NCBI RefSeq assembly: GCF_016806125.1
Contig: NZ_CP047170.1
Coordinates: 434,001 to 498,000, forward strand
Length of the DNA: 64,000 nucleotides
Reading direction: 5' to 3'
Origin: Ponticoccus alexandrii
Lineage (GTDB): Bacteria; Pseudomonadota; Alphaproteobacteria; Rhodobacterales; Rhodobacteraceae
Of the stretch, positions 42,960-52,265 are shown in pieces (the stretch's first letter is position 1; the number at the start of each line of letters is the position of its first letter). The position numbers and the translations under genes were made by a program. The notes under the pieces are model-generated. The model saw nothing but the letters and a program-made list of their open reading frames with translations. It was not told where the DNA came from and ran no database searches.

Positions 42960-45170
42960 ATGAAGCAAGCCTATTCCCCGACTCTGTTTGCAGCGTCGGC
43001 GCTGGCGCTTGGGCTTGCGGTCGCGCTCGTGGTGCTTTGGGTCGCGCTCAGTCAGCCCTGGCTCGGGGTGCGGCTCGTTGCCGGGCCTGACAGCAGCGTC
43101 ATTGTCTATTCGGTTCATCCTGACAGCCCCGCTGAGGGTCGCGTCCCTCAGGGCGCGAGGCTGCTTTCGGTTGGCGCGCCCGGCCTTGCGGCCCTGCCGG
43201 TCGATGCCCGGGACCTGACCGAGGAGCCCGACGCCCTGCCAGATCCCGAGGCGATGCGCGCCTTCTTTGCCCGGCAGGATGCGTTGCACGCGCGTATCGC
43301 AGCACCCGCAACGCATCTTGTGTTGCAGGCCCGGGGCGCGACCGATCCCGTCATGCAAGAGGTCCGACCGGCGCCTTTCCGACCTCTTGGCGACCTGCCG
43401 GGCGTCTTCTGGGTTCAGCTTGGCGTGGGGCTCGCAGGCGTCGCTCTGGGCGGCTGGGTCATGGCTTTGCGGCGCGAAGACCGGGCGGTGCAGTTCTTCG
43501 GGCTTGCCGGTCTGGGCCTGATGATTTCCGCCGACGCGGCAGCGCTTTACAGCACCCGGGAGCTTTCGCTTGGCACCGGAGTCTTCACCACGGCCTCGCG
43601 GCTGAACTACCTCGGGACGCTTGTTTTCGGGGTCGGCATGATCAACCTCTTCCTGATCTATCCGGCCCGGCTTGCCGGGCGGATGGTGCTCTGGTGCGTC
43701 ACGGCAGTTTTTTCCATCTGCATCCTGGCCGTCCTCGTCGACTGGCCGGACGCGTTGCTGAACCGACAGGCGCCCGTCGCCCTCGCCATGCTGATCCTGT
43801 TGGCCGCGGTTCTGGCGCAGGCGGTTGTGAACCGGCGCAATCCCACGGCGCGGGCGATGCTGGGGTGGTTCGGCCTATCCGTGCTTGTGGGGGCAGGCGG
43901 CTTCGGCCTGACCGTCACCCTTCCCCTGCTGATGGGCGTACCGCCGCTCCTGTCACAGGGACATGCCTTCCTCTTCTTCCTGGTGATCTTCGTCGGCCTC
44001 GCCATGGGGATCGCACGCTACCGGCTTTTCGATTTGTCGGACTGGTCGTTCCGCATTCTGTTCTACATGGGTGGCGTGCTTCTGCTGCTGGTGCTTGACG
44101 CGGCGCTGATCCTTGGGCTTGCGCTTGACCGGGCGCCGGCGCTCGGTCTCGCGCTTGTCGTGGTGGGTCTGGTCTATCTGCCGCTTCGTGACGTGCTGGC
44201 CCGCTGGCTACGCAACGACCGCGGACTGGGGCGCGAAGAGCTGTTCGCGCTGGTCGGCGATGTGGCGCTGGCCACCCGGGCCGAGGACCGCGATGCCGCG
44301 CTGCAGGTCCTGTTGCGGCGTCTCTTCGATCCGCTTCGCATCGAGCATGGCCACCCGGCCTTCGATGTGGCGGGTTTGCGAGATGGCGGCGAAACGCTCG
44401 AGATTCCGCTGCCACATGGACTGCCGGGCATCCGCCTGCACTGGGCGCGGCAGGGGCGCACCCTGTTCAACCGACGCGACGAGCAACTGGCGCGCAGCGT
44501 GGTCGGTATGCTCGACCGTTCCATCGCACGGCAGCGCGCCCATGACGCCGCCGTCGAAACCGAGCGCCGCCGCATCAACCGCGACATGCATGACAACATC
44601 GGGGTGCAGTTGCTGGGGGCGCTGCATTCTTCGGACCCAGAGCGGAAGGACACGCTGATCCGCCAGACCCTGTCGGACCTGCGGCAGATCGTGTCGAATC
44701 CGGCGGAGGACGGAGCGGTTCTGGCGCAGTTGCTGGCGGATCTCCGGCGGGAGATCGGCGACCACCTCGAAGCGGCGGGGCTTGGAATGACGTGGCAGGA
44801 CAGCGGCCTGAGCGCTGCGGATAGGCCGCAGATCACGCTAACGGCGCTTCAGGTGCAAACGGTCCGCGCGCTGTTGCGAGAAACTGTCAGCAATGCGCTG
44901 CGCCATTCCAAAGCCCGCAATGTGCAGCTTCGGTTTCTTCCCCTTTCCGGCGACAGTCTACGGCTGATCGTCGAGGACGACGGCACCGGCGCCAAGGGCG
45001 ACTGGCTGCGTCAGGGCAGCGGGCTTGCCAATCTGCGCTTTCGCGTCGAGGCCTGCGGCGGCACGCTGGAAATAGAGCCCGCGCGGGGTGGCACCCGGGT
45101 GCTTGCCACCCTGCCGCTTGCCGGGGTGTCAGAGCCCGGCTCGGTCGGGCTTGAGAGAGCGGCAGGCTGA
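42960..45170 (+). CDS. Sensor histidine kinase, NarX-type, with PDZ-like periplasmic and multi-helix membrane domains
   Basis: 736-residue kinase. One membrane helix (residues 9-31) is followed by a PDZ-like periplasmic domain (about 33-140: LGVRLVAGPDSSVIVYSVHP, VPQGARLLSVGAP). A block of about eight helices covers 150-410, and a linker domain 430-520. The HisKA_3 region is RRRINRDMHDNIGVQLLGAL with phospho-accepting His544, followed by an HATPase_c domain (RETVSNALRHSKARNVQLRF N-box, VEDDGTGAKGDW G1 box, GSGLANLRFRVEACGGTLEI G2 box). The stop shares a base with the response regulator start (TGATG). Its signal is unknown; the adjacent lipoprotein/Slam pair is a candidate target. Confidence 0.87.
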   Translation: MKQAYSPTLFAASALALGLAVALVVLWVALSQPWLGVRLVAGPDSSVIVYSVHPDSPAEGRVPQGARLLSVGAPGLAALPVDARDLTEEPDALPDPEAMRAFFARQDALHARIAAPATHLVLQARGATDPVMQEVRPAPFRPLGDLPGVFWVQLGVGLAGVALGGWVMALRREDRAVQFFGLAGLGLMISADAAALYSTRELSLGTGVFTTASRLNYLGTLVFGVGMINLFLIYPARLAGRMVLWCVTAVFSICILAVLVDWPDALLNRQAPVALAMLILLAAVLAQAVVNRRNPTARAMLGWFGLSVLVGAGGFGLTVTLPLLMGVPPLLSQGHAFLFFLVIFVGLAMGIARYRLFDLSDWSFRILFYMGGVLLLLVLDAALILGLALDRAPALGLALVVVGLVYLPLRDVLARWLRNDRGLGREELFALVGDVALATRAEDRDAALQVLLRRLFDPLRIEHGHPAFDVAGLRDGGETLEIPLPHGLPGIRLHWARQGRTLFNRRDEQLARSVVGMLDRSIARQRAHDAAVETERRRINRDMHDNIGVQLLGALHSSDPERKDTLIRQTLSDLRQIVSNPAEDGAVLAQLLADLRREIGDHLEAAGLGMTWQDSGLSAADRPQITLTALQVQTVRALLRETVSNALRHSKARNVQLRFLPLSGDSLRLIVEDDGTGAKGDWLRQGSGLANLRFRVEACGGTLEIEPARGGTRVLATLPLAGVSEPGSVGLERAAG

Positions 45171-45823
45171 TGCGGATTCTCGTCGTCGAAGATATCGCCG
45201 AGACCCGCCGCTGGCTTTGCGCCATCGTCGAGGAGGTCTTTGCCGACGCGCAGCTGTCGCAGGCCGAAACGCTGCGACAGGCCCGCGTGCTTCTGGAACA
45301 GCCGCAGGACCTGGCGCTTATCGATCTGGGTCTGCCGGACGGGTCTGGCCTCGACCTGCTACGGCAGATCAGGGACAGCGGCGCCGCCACGATCTGCGTT
45401 GTCACCACGGTGCTGGGTGACGATGCCAGCGTCGTGGGCGCGCTTTCTGCCGGGGCGCAGGGCTATCTTCTCAAGGAAAACCCAGCCTCGCTGCTGGCCC
45501 ACCAGCTGCGCCAGATCCATCTGGGTCTGCCCGCGCTGTCACCCTCCATCGCGCGGCGCATCATGGAACATTTCAGCCTGACCGGCCCCAGTGCGCCGCC
45601 CACCCACGGGCTGACTGGTCGCGAGACCGAGGTCCTGGCGCTGATCTCGCGCGGGCTGCGCAACGCCGAGGTGGCACGAGAGCTCGGCCTCGCGGAGACG
45701 ACGGTGGCCAGCTACATCAAGGCGATCTACGCCAAGCTCGGCATTTCCTCGCGCGCCGAGGCGTCGTGGCATGCAACGCGGCTCGGGCTCAACCGCGACG
45801 GCAGGGGAGCCCGGCGCGGCTAG
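45170..45823 (+). CDS. NarL/FixJ-type response regulator
   Basis: 217-residue regulator. The receiver domain has the acidic pair ED at residues 7-8, phospho-acceptor Asp52 in DLALIDLGLPDGSGLDLL and the lysine in GYLLKENPAS. The C-terminal LuxR-type HTH is LTGRETEVLALISRGLRNAE followed by VARELGLAETTVASYIKAIY and AKLGISSRAEA. It is translationally coupled to the histidine kinase. The kinase-regulator pair probably controls a small local regulon; no binding site could be identified. Confidence 0.93.
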   Translation: MRILVVEDIAETRRWLCAIVEEVFADAQLSQAETLRQARVLLEQPQDLALIDLGLPDGSGLDLLRQIRDSGAATICVVTTVLGDDASVVGALSAGAQGYLLKENPASLLAHQLRQIHLGLPALSPSIARRIMEHFSLTGPSAPPTHGLTGRETEVLALISRGLRNAEVARELGLAETTVASYIKAIYAKLGISSRAEASWHATRLGLNRDGRGARRG

Positions 45824-46002
45824 GTCGGCAGGGCCCGTCCACGCTGCCGGAGCGGCGTTCAGGAAAGTCCCTTGTAAGCGTTGCAAAGAGCGCCGCAAGC
45901 CGTGCGCAGTCGTGCCGGTCTTGACCGCGATGGGGATCAGGATCTGCGCGATCTGTCGGTCGAAGCCCTCGCCTTGCGCCGCGCCCTTCGCCGCCCGCTC
46001 TG

Positions 46003-47346
46003 CTAGCCGATTCCACGCAGGAAGGACCAGAAGCGGCTGTCGTTGATGCGGCTCCAGTTGACGCGCATGCCGGGCCGGGGCTGGGGGTCGTCGCCGGTGC
46101 GGAAAAGGCTGCCGGGCGCGAGGAAGATGCCCTGCGCCGCCGCGTGGCGGGCGATTTCCATGTCGTCCGAGCCCAGGGGCAGGGCGACCCAACCGTAGAG
46201 GCCCCCGTCCGGTGTCCCGAAGGCGGGCAGCCCCAGCGCCCGCAGCCGCCGCATCCCCTCGGCCCGGGTTTCGTCCAGCTGGCGGGCCATGCGCGCGACC
46301 TGCTTGTGGTAGCGCCGCGCGCGGATCAGCCCGGCAATGGCGCGCTCTGTGTGGCTCGAGGTGTTGACCGCAAGGATCATTTTCAGCTCGGCGAGGCTGG
46401 CGGCGATGTCGGCGCGGGCGATCACATAGCCCGAGCGGAAGGCGGGCGAGAGGGTCTTGGAGAAGCTGCCGATCTGGATCACCCGGTCGATCTGGTCGAG
46501 CTGCGCCAGCCGCGTGCCGGTGGCGCCGGGCAGGTCGAGGAAGGGGTCGTCGTCGATCACCAGCATGTCGCGCCGGGCGGCAACCTGCAGGATTGCGTGG
46601 GCGGTGGGCAGGTCGATGGAACAGCCGGTCGGGTTCTGCACCAGCGACTGCGTGAAGAAGAGCGTCGCGCGATGGGTCGTCGCAAGCGCCTGCAGCGCCT
46701 CGGGGTCGGGGCCACGGGGCGTGCGCGGCACGCCGACGAAGGTCACGCCCGCCAGCCGCAGCTTGGCAAACAGCGGGTAATAGCCGGGATCGTCCACCAG
46801 CACCGTATCCCCGGGCCGGGTGAAGCGGCGGATCACAAGGTCGAGCGCGTGATTGGCGCCGAAGGTCGTGACGATCTGCCCGGGCGTCACGTCGACCCCC
46901 GAGGCGGCCTGCGCCGCCGCGATGCACTCGCGCAGCGCCAACAGGCCGTGGGGCGTGCCATAGCCGCCTTCGCCGCTGTGCAGGGTCACGCCGGGCACGG
47001 CGTTCAGCAGCCAGCTTTCCGGCGGGCGTCCGTCGCCCACCAGCACCCGGTAGGGCCGGTCGAGCTGGGCGTGCAGCAGCGAGACGATGTCGCTGGCCTC
47101 GCGCAGGTTGGCGGGCTCGGCGATGCTGGCGGGGGGCTTGGCCACGAAGAACCCGGCGCCATGCCGCGAGGTCACCAGCCCATGCGCCACGAGACGGTCG
47201 TAGACGGTCACGATGACGTTCTTGGACACCCCGTATTGCTGGCAGGCCTGCCGAAGCGAGGCGAGCCGCGCGCCTTCGGCCAGTGCGCCGTCGCGGATGC
47301 TCTGGTGGAGCAGGTCAAAGATGCGGTCGGTCTTGGTCTGTGCCAT
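46003..47346 (-). CDS. MocR-type GntR/aminotransferase-fold transcriptional regulator
   Basis: 447-residue MocR protein. An N-terminal GntR winged HTH covers about residues 8-75 (LASLRQACQQYGVSKNVIVT). A fold-type I aminotransferase domain follows, with YGTPHGLLALRECIAA, the PLP-stacking region FGANHALDLVIR, SLVQNPTGCSIDLPTAHA (Asn contacting PLP) and the Schiff-base lysine in IGSFSKTLSPAFRSGY. MocR proteins use PLP chemistry to sense an amino compound. It is divergent from the HMG-CoA reductase/TRAP operon; two dyads lie between them. The start at 47346 is preferred; an upstream ATG would run through the operator. Confidence 0.9.
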   Translation of the reverse strand: MAQTKTDRIFDLLHQSIRDGALAEGARLASLRQACQQYGVSKNVIVTVYDRLVAHGLVTSRHGAGFFVAKPPASIAEPANLREASDIVSLLHAQLDRPYRVLVGDGRPPESWLLNAVPGVTLHSGEGGYGTPHGLLALRECIAAAQAASGVDVTPGQIVTTFGANHALDLVIRRFTRPGDTVLVDDPGYYPLFAKLRLAGVTFVGVPRTPRGPDPEALQALATTHRATLFFTQSLVQNPTGCSIDLPTAHAILQVAARRDMLVIDDDPFLDLPGATGTRLAQLDQIDRVIQIGSFSKTLSPAFRSGYVIARADIAASLAELKMILAVNTSSHTERAIAGLIRARRYHKQVARMARQLDETRAEGMRRLRALGLPAFGTPDGGLYGWVALPLGSDDMEIARHAAAQGIFLAPGSLFRTGDDPQPRPGMRVNWSRINDSRFWSFLRGIG

Positions 47347-47355
47347 GACGGGCAA

Positions 47356-47379
47356 TGTACCCGAAATGGCATGGGTACA
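47356..47379. promoter_or_regulatory. MocR operator candidate 1
   Basis: Perfect inverted repeat TGTACCC-N10-GGGTACA, 10 bp upstream of the MocR gene start. Shares the GTAC core with operator 2. Confidence 0.65.
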
Positions 47380-47406
47380 GTACAGGGATAATTTCCCGAA
47401 CTGTAC
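47380..47406. promoter_or_regulatory. MocR operator candidate 2
   Basis: Inverted repeat GTACAG-N15-CTGTAC, directly adjoining operator 1 and 55 bp upstream of the HMG-CoA reductase start. Together the four GTAC half-sites make a dense regulator-binding array over the divergent promoters. Confidence 0.6.
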
Positions 47407-47460
47407 CACGACATCTGACGCGGAATGCGTAGGGTGCGGGCAAGTTCAGGAGGAGACGAC

Positions 47461-48768
<1,308 letters not shown>

Positions 48769-48794
48769 ACCACATCTCAAGGGAGGAAAGACCA

Positions 48795-49832
48795 ATGACC
48801 ATCACCAACCGGCGCAATGCCTTGCGCCTGACGGCGGCTGCCGCCCTCGCGGCTCCGGCCATCGTCTCTGCCACCTCGGTGCGCGCTCAGGGCGTTACGA
48901 AATGGCGGATGCAGGCGCTTTGGGGCGGCGGCACCACGCCGCAGCTTTACGAAGAGAAGTTCTGCGCCCGCGTGGCGGAACTGACCGGCGGCACGCTGGA
49001 GATCACGCCCTTCGCAGGCGGCCAGATCGTGCCCGCGGCACAGGCCTTCGACGCGGTGCGCGGCGGCGCCTTCGAGATGATGAAGACCTTCGACGGCTAC
49101 ACGGCGGGCAAGATCCCGGCGCATGGCTTTTCCTCGACCGTGCCCTTCGGCTTTCCCGAGGCGGACCAGTACGAGGCATGGTTCTACGAGCGCGACGGGC
49201 TGGAACTGGCGCGCGAAAGCTACGCGCCGGCGGGCCTGACCTATGTCGCGCCCACGGTCTACGGCGAAGAGCCGATCCATTCACGCGTGCCGATCAAGAC
49301 CATTGCCGACCTGAACGGGCTGAAGGGCCGCTTCGTGGGGCTGGCCTCTGCTGTCATGGCGGACTTCGGGGTCTCTGTCTCGCCGCTGCCGACCTCCGAG
49401 GTCTACTCGGCGCTCGACAAGGGGCTGGTGGACATCGCCGACCGGGGCGACATCAAGGCCAACTACGAAGAGGGCCTGCACGAGGTCGCCAAGTTCCTCG
49501 TCCTGCCGGGCTTTCACCAGCCTTCGACCGCGACCTCCTACGTGGCCAACACCCGCGCCTATGACGCGCTGGACGACCAGCAGAAGGCGGCGCTGGCGGT
49601 TGCGGCACGCGAGATCTCCGGCTCTCTGCGGCAGAACATCCTTGTTGCGAACGGCGAATACATCGCCAAGTTCCGGGACGCGGGTGTCGAGATCGTCGAC
49701 CTTGATCCGCAGGACGTGGCGGACAACCGCGCCAAGGCCATCGACAGCTGGAAGAAGGCGGCCAGCGACGACCTCTCGACCCGCATGATGGAGAGCCAGG
49801 TCGCCCTGATGCAGGAAATGCGCCTGCTCTGA
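48795..49832 (+). CDS. TRAP transporter substrate-binding protein (DctP), candidate mevalonate binder
   Basis: 345-residue periplasmic binding protein. The N-terminus has a twin-arginine-like signal (TNRRNALRLTAAAALAAP) with cleavage near VRA-Q. DctP landmarks include FAGGQIVPAAQAFDAVRGGA, and LNGLKGRFVGLASAVMADFG where the substrate arginine is expected. GGGAGGAAAG precedes the ATG at 48795, 26 bp after the HMG-CoA reductase stop. Its position directly behind that gene suggests mevalonate or a related hydroxy acid as ligand. A strong hairpin follows. Confidence 0.9.
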   Translation: MTITNRRNALRLTAAAALAAPAIVSATSVRAQGVTKWRMQALWGGGTTPQLYEEKFCARVAELTGGTLEITPFAGGQIVPAAQAFDAVRGGAFEMMKTFDGYTAGKIPAHGFSSTVPFGFPEADQYEAWFYERDGLELARESYAPAGLTYVAPTVYGEEPIHSRVPIKTIADLNGLKGRFVGLASAVMADFGVSVSPLPTSEVYSALDKGLVDIADRGDIKANYEEGLHEVAKFLVLPGFHQPSTATSYVANTRAYDALDDQQKAALAVAAREISGSLRQNILVANGEYIAKFRDAGVEIVDLDPQDVADNRAKAIDSWKKAASDDLSTRMMESQVALMQEMRLL

Positions 49833-49841
49833 GCCCCATTG

Positions 49842-49868
49842 CCGGGTCGCGCCTGACGCGCGGCCCGG
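49842..49868 (+). promoter_or_regulatory. Intercistronic hairpin after dctP of the HMG-CoA reductase operon
   Basis: CCGGGTCGCGC-ctgac-GCGCGGCCCGG forms an 11-bp stem with one G-T wobble and a 5-base loop, 9 bp after the binding-protein stop and 19 bp before dctQ. No T-tract. Confidence 0.65.
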
Positions 49869-49887
49869 ACCCTTGCCGGAGACCCAC

Positions 49888-50379
49888 ATGCTTACCCTGT
49901 CCCGGGGCGTCACGGCGGTGAACCGTGCGCTCTTTTCCGCCGCGAAATGGCTGGTCTATGCCATCGTCCTCCTGATGCTTTGGGAGGTCTTGTCGCGCTA
50001 CGCGCTGGCCGCGCCCACAAGCTGGGCGCCGGAACTGGCGACGCTGTTCTTCGGTCCATTCTTCCTGCTGGGCGGGCCCTACCTTCTGCACATCGGCGGG
50101 CATGTGGCGGTGGACATCGTCTCGGCCAAGGCGACGGGGGGCGCGGCGCGCGCCCTGCGGCTGGTCGGGCTGGTGCTGGCGGCGGCCTTCGGCGCGATCC
50201 TTCTGTGGTTCTCGGCGCCGCTGGTCTGGCAAAGCTTCAGCTACGGCGAGACCAGCTATTCCGCGTGGAACCCGGTGGTCTGGCCCGCCAAGGCCTTTCT
50301 GCCGCTGGCGGCGGCGCTGCTGTTGTTGCAGGCGCTGGCGGACATGGTCACGACCCTTGCAGGCGCGGAGGCGGCGTGA
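49888..50379 (+). CDS. TRAP transporter small membrane subunit (DctQ)
   Basis: 163-residue membrane protein with four helices (about residues 18-38, 52-72, 88-110, 130-152). LLMLWEVLSRYALAAPTSWA and YLLHIGGHVAVDIV are DctQ stretches. The start at 49888 has CGGAGA 6 bases upstream; a TTG at 49873 is in frame but less likely. It ends one base into the DctM start (TGATG). Confidence 0.87.
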   Translation: MLTLSRGVTAVNRALFSAAKWLVYAIVLLMLWEVLSRYALAAPTSWAPELATLFFGPFFLLGGPYLLHIGGHVAVDIVSAKATGGAARALRLVGLVLAAAFGAILLWFSAPLVWQSFSYGETSYSAWNPVVWPAKAFLPLAAALLLLQALADMVTTLAGAEAA

Positions 50380-51701
50380 TGGAAAGCTCGATGATCCTTG
50401 CCTTCATGTTCGTCTCGCTGGTCGTCTTCATGCTCAGCGGGGCGGGGCTGGCCTTCGTGCTGGGCGCGATTGCGTTCATTTCGACGATCCTGCTCTGGGG
50501 GCCCTCGGCGCTGATCGTGGCGGTGCTGAACACCTTCGAGACCATGACCTCGGAAAGCCTGATGGCGATCCCGCTTTATGTGCTGATGGCCTCGATCCTG
50601 CAAAAGAGCGCGATCATCGACGCGCTCTATGACGCGATGGAAACGTGGTTCGCCCGCGTCAACGGCGGTCTTGCGGTGGGCACCATCGCGATCTGCACCA
50701 TCCTCGCCGCCATGACCGGGGTCGTCGGCGCCGCCGTGGCGGCCATGGGCATCCTTGCGCTGCCCTCGATGCTGAAGCGCGGCTACTACCCGCCGCTGGC
50801 GCTGGGGGCGATCTGCGCGGGCGGCACGCTGGGCATCCTGATCCCGCCCTCGGTCGTGACCATCGTCTACGCGATCACCGCGCAGATCTCGATCGGCAAG
50901 ATGTTCGCGGCGGGCATCGTGCCCGGCCTGATCCTTGCAGGCAGCTACATCGCCTATATCCTCGTGCGGACACGGCTGAACCCGGCGCTGGCGCCGAAGC
51001 CCGACGACATCGCCGAAGTGCCGCTGCGCGAGAAGCTGGCCAAGACCAAGGCGCTGATCCTGCCCGCCTTCGTGGTGGTGGGGGTACTGGGGTCGATCTA
51101 CGCGGGCATCGCCACGCCGACCGAGGCCGCCGCCGTGGGTGTGCTGGGCGCCGCCGCCTCTTCGCTGGTGACGCGGAAATTCTCGCTGTCGATGCTGTCG
51201 GAAAGCGCCACGGACACGCTGCGGGTGACGGCGATGATCCTCTGGATCACCATCGGCGCGCGGGCCTTCATCTCGACCTTCGTGGCGACCGGGGGCGCGG
51301 ACAGCCTGCTGTCCTTCGTGGAGACGCTCGAAGCCTCGCGCTGGCTGATCCTTGGGGCCATGGTGCTGATCCTGATCTTCCTCGGGCTCTTCCTCGACGA
51401 GATCGGCATCATCCTGCTGTGCGTTCCGGTCTTCCTGCCCATCGTGGCGGCGCTGGACTTCGACCCGCTGTGGTTCGGGGTGCTCTTCATGATCACCGCG
51501 CAGATGGCCTATATCACGCCGCCCTTCGGCTATACGCTCTTCTACCTCAAGGGCGTGCTGCCCGAGGGCATCGGCATCGGGCAGGTCTACCGGGGCGTGA
51601 TCCCCTTCTTCCTGATCCAGGTCGCGGTGCTGATCCTCTTCGCGCTCTTCCCCGGCCTCGTCACATGGCTGCCGGAGGCGCTGACGGCCAACGCGCGGTA
51701 G
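50379..51701 (+). CDS. TRAP transporter large permease subunit (DctM)
   Basis: 440-residue DctM with about 12 helices. AMTGVVGAAVAAMGILALPS, GGTLGILIPPSVVTIVYAI and ITAQMAYITPPFGYTLFYLKG (in part) are conserved segments. It belongs to the dicarboxylate/2-oxoacid-like branch by its IPPS and TPPFG loops. Last gene of the HMG-CoA reductase/TRAP operon; an unrelated cupin gene starts 89 bp downstream. Confidence 0.92.
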   Translation: MESSMILAFMFVSLVVFMLSGAGLAFVLGAIAFISTILLWGPSALIVAVLNTFETMTSESLMAIPLYVLMASILQKSAIIDALYDAMETWFARVNGGLAVGTIAICTILAAMTGVVGAAVAAMGILALPSMLKRGYYPPLALGAICAGGTLGILIPPSVVTIVYAITAQISIGKMFAAGIVPGLILAGSYIAYILVRTRLNPALAPKPDDIAEVPLREKLAKTKALILPAFVVVGVLGSIYAGIATPTEAAAVGVLGAAASSLVTRKFSLSMLSESATDTLRVTAMILWITIGARAFISTFVATGGADSLLSFVETLEASRWLILGAMVLILIFLGLFLDEIGIILLCVPVFLPIVAALDFDPLWFGVLFMITAQMAYITPPFGYTLFYLKGVLPEGIGIGQVYRGVIPFFLIQVAVLILFALFPGLVTWLPEALTANAR

Positions 51702-51790
51702 CCGGGCGAGATTGCGCGTGTCGGGCGCCCTGCGGCTGTGCTATCGCAGGGAAAAAGCCCCTGACACCACAACCGGAACGGACCCCCGCC

Positions 51791-52200
51791 ATGACCGAAG
51801 CCGCCATCCTGCGCCCCGACACACTGCCGGTGAACGACCGCGGCAACGGTGCCCGGACCATCCCGCTGGTAACGCGGCGCTGCGGGTCGCGGTCCATGAT
51901 CAACGGCATCACCGCCTTCGAGCCCGGCGCCCGCATCGGCCTGCATTTCCACAATTGCGAGGAGTCGGTGATCGTTCTCGAGGGCGCGGCGGTGGCCGAG
52001 ATCGACGGCACCCGCCACCACCTGAAGGCGGGGGACACGACCTTCATCCCCCCAACGTGCCACACCGCTTTCTGAACGAAAGCGACGCGCCGATGCGGAT
52101 CTTCTGGACCTATGCGGATGTCTCGGCCTCGCGCACCATGGTCGAGACCGGGGTCGAGCAGAGCATCGACGCCGAACATGCGCAGGCCCGCAGGCTTTAG
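51791..52200 (+). pseudogene. Small cupin protein, frameshifted at a C6 run
   Basis: The ATG at 51791 opens a cupin: EPGARIGLHFHNCEESVIVL is motif 1 with two metal-binding His and a Glu, and KAGDTTFIPP is the start of motif 2. At the C6 run 52048-52053 the frame shifts and ends at 52075. One extra base would restore PHRFLNESDAPMRIFWTYAD and a normal end at 52200, giving a ~136-residue single-domain cupin. Either a sequencing error or a recent single-base loss. Its neighbours are the TRAP operon upstream and a bidirectional terminator downstream. Confidence 0.78.
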
Positions 52201-52210
52201 ACCGCCCGCG

Positions 52211-52243
52211 AAAAGGCCCCGGGTGTGATGCCCGGGGCCTTTT
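52211..52243. terminator. Bidirectional Rho-independent terminator
   Basis: AAAA-GGCCCCGGG-TGTGATG-CCCGGGGCC-TTTT: a perfect 9-bp GC stem with a 7-base loop, flanked by A4 and T4, between the convergent cupin and family 5 binding-protein genes. The clearest intrinsic terminator in the window. Confidence 0.9.
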
Positions 52244-52265
52244 GCCTTGCGCCCACCGCGAGGGA

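Noticed and set aside
42601-42960. Plus-strand proline-rich open frame
   Set aside because: It is the complement of the glycine linker of the lipoprotein gene.
45824-46002. Open minus-strand frame between the response regulator and the MocR gene
   Set aside because: It is the continuation of a shadow frame; a segment reading IPIAVKTGTTAHGL looked protein-like but could not be placed in any family.
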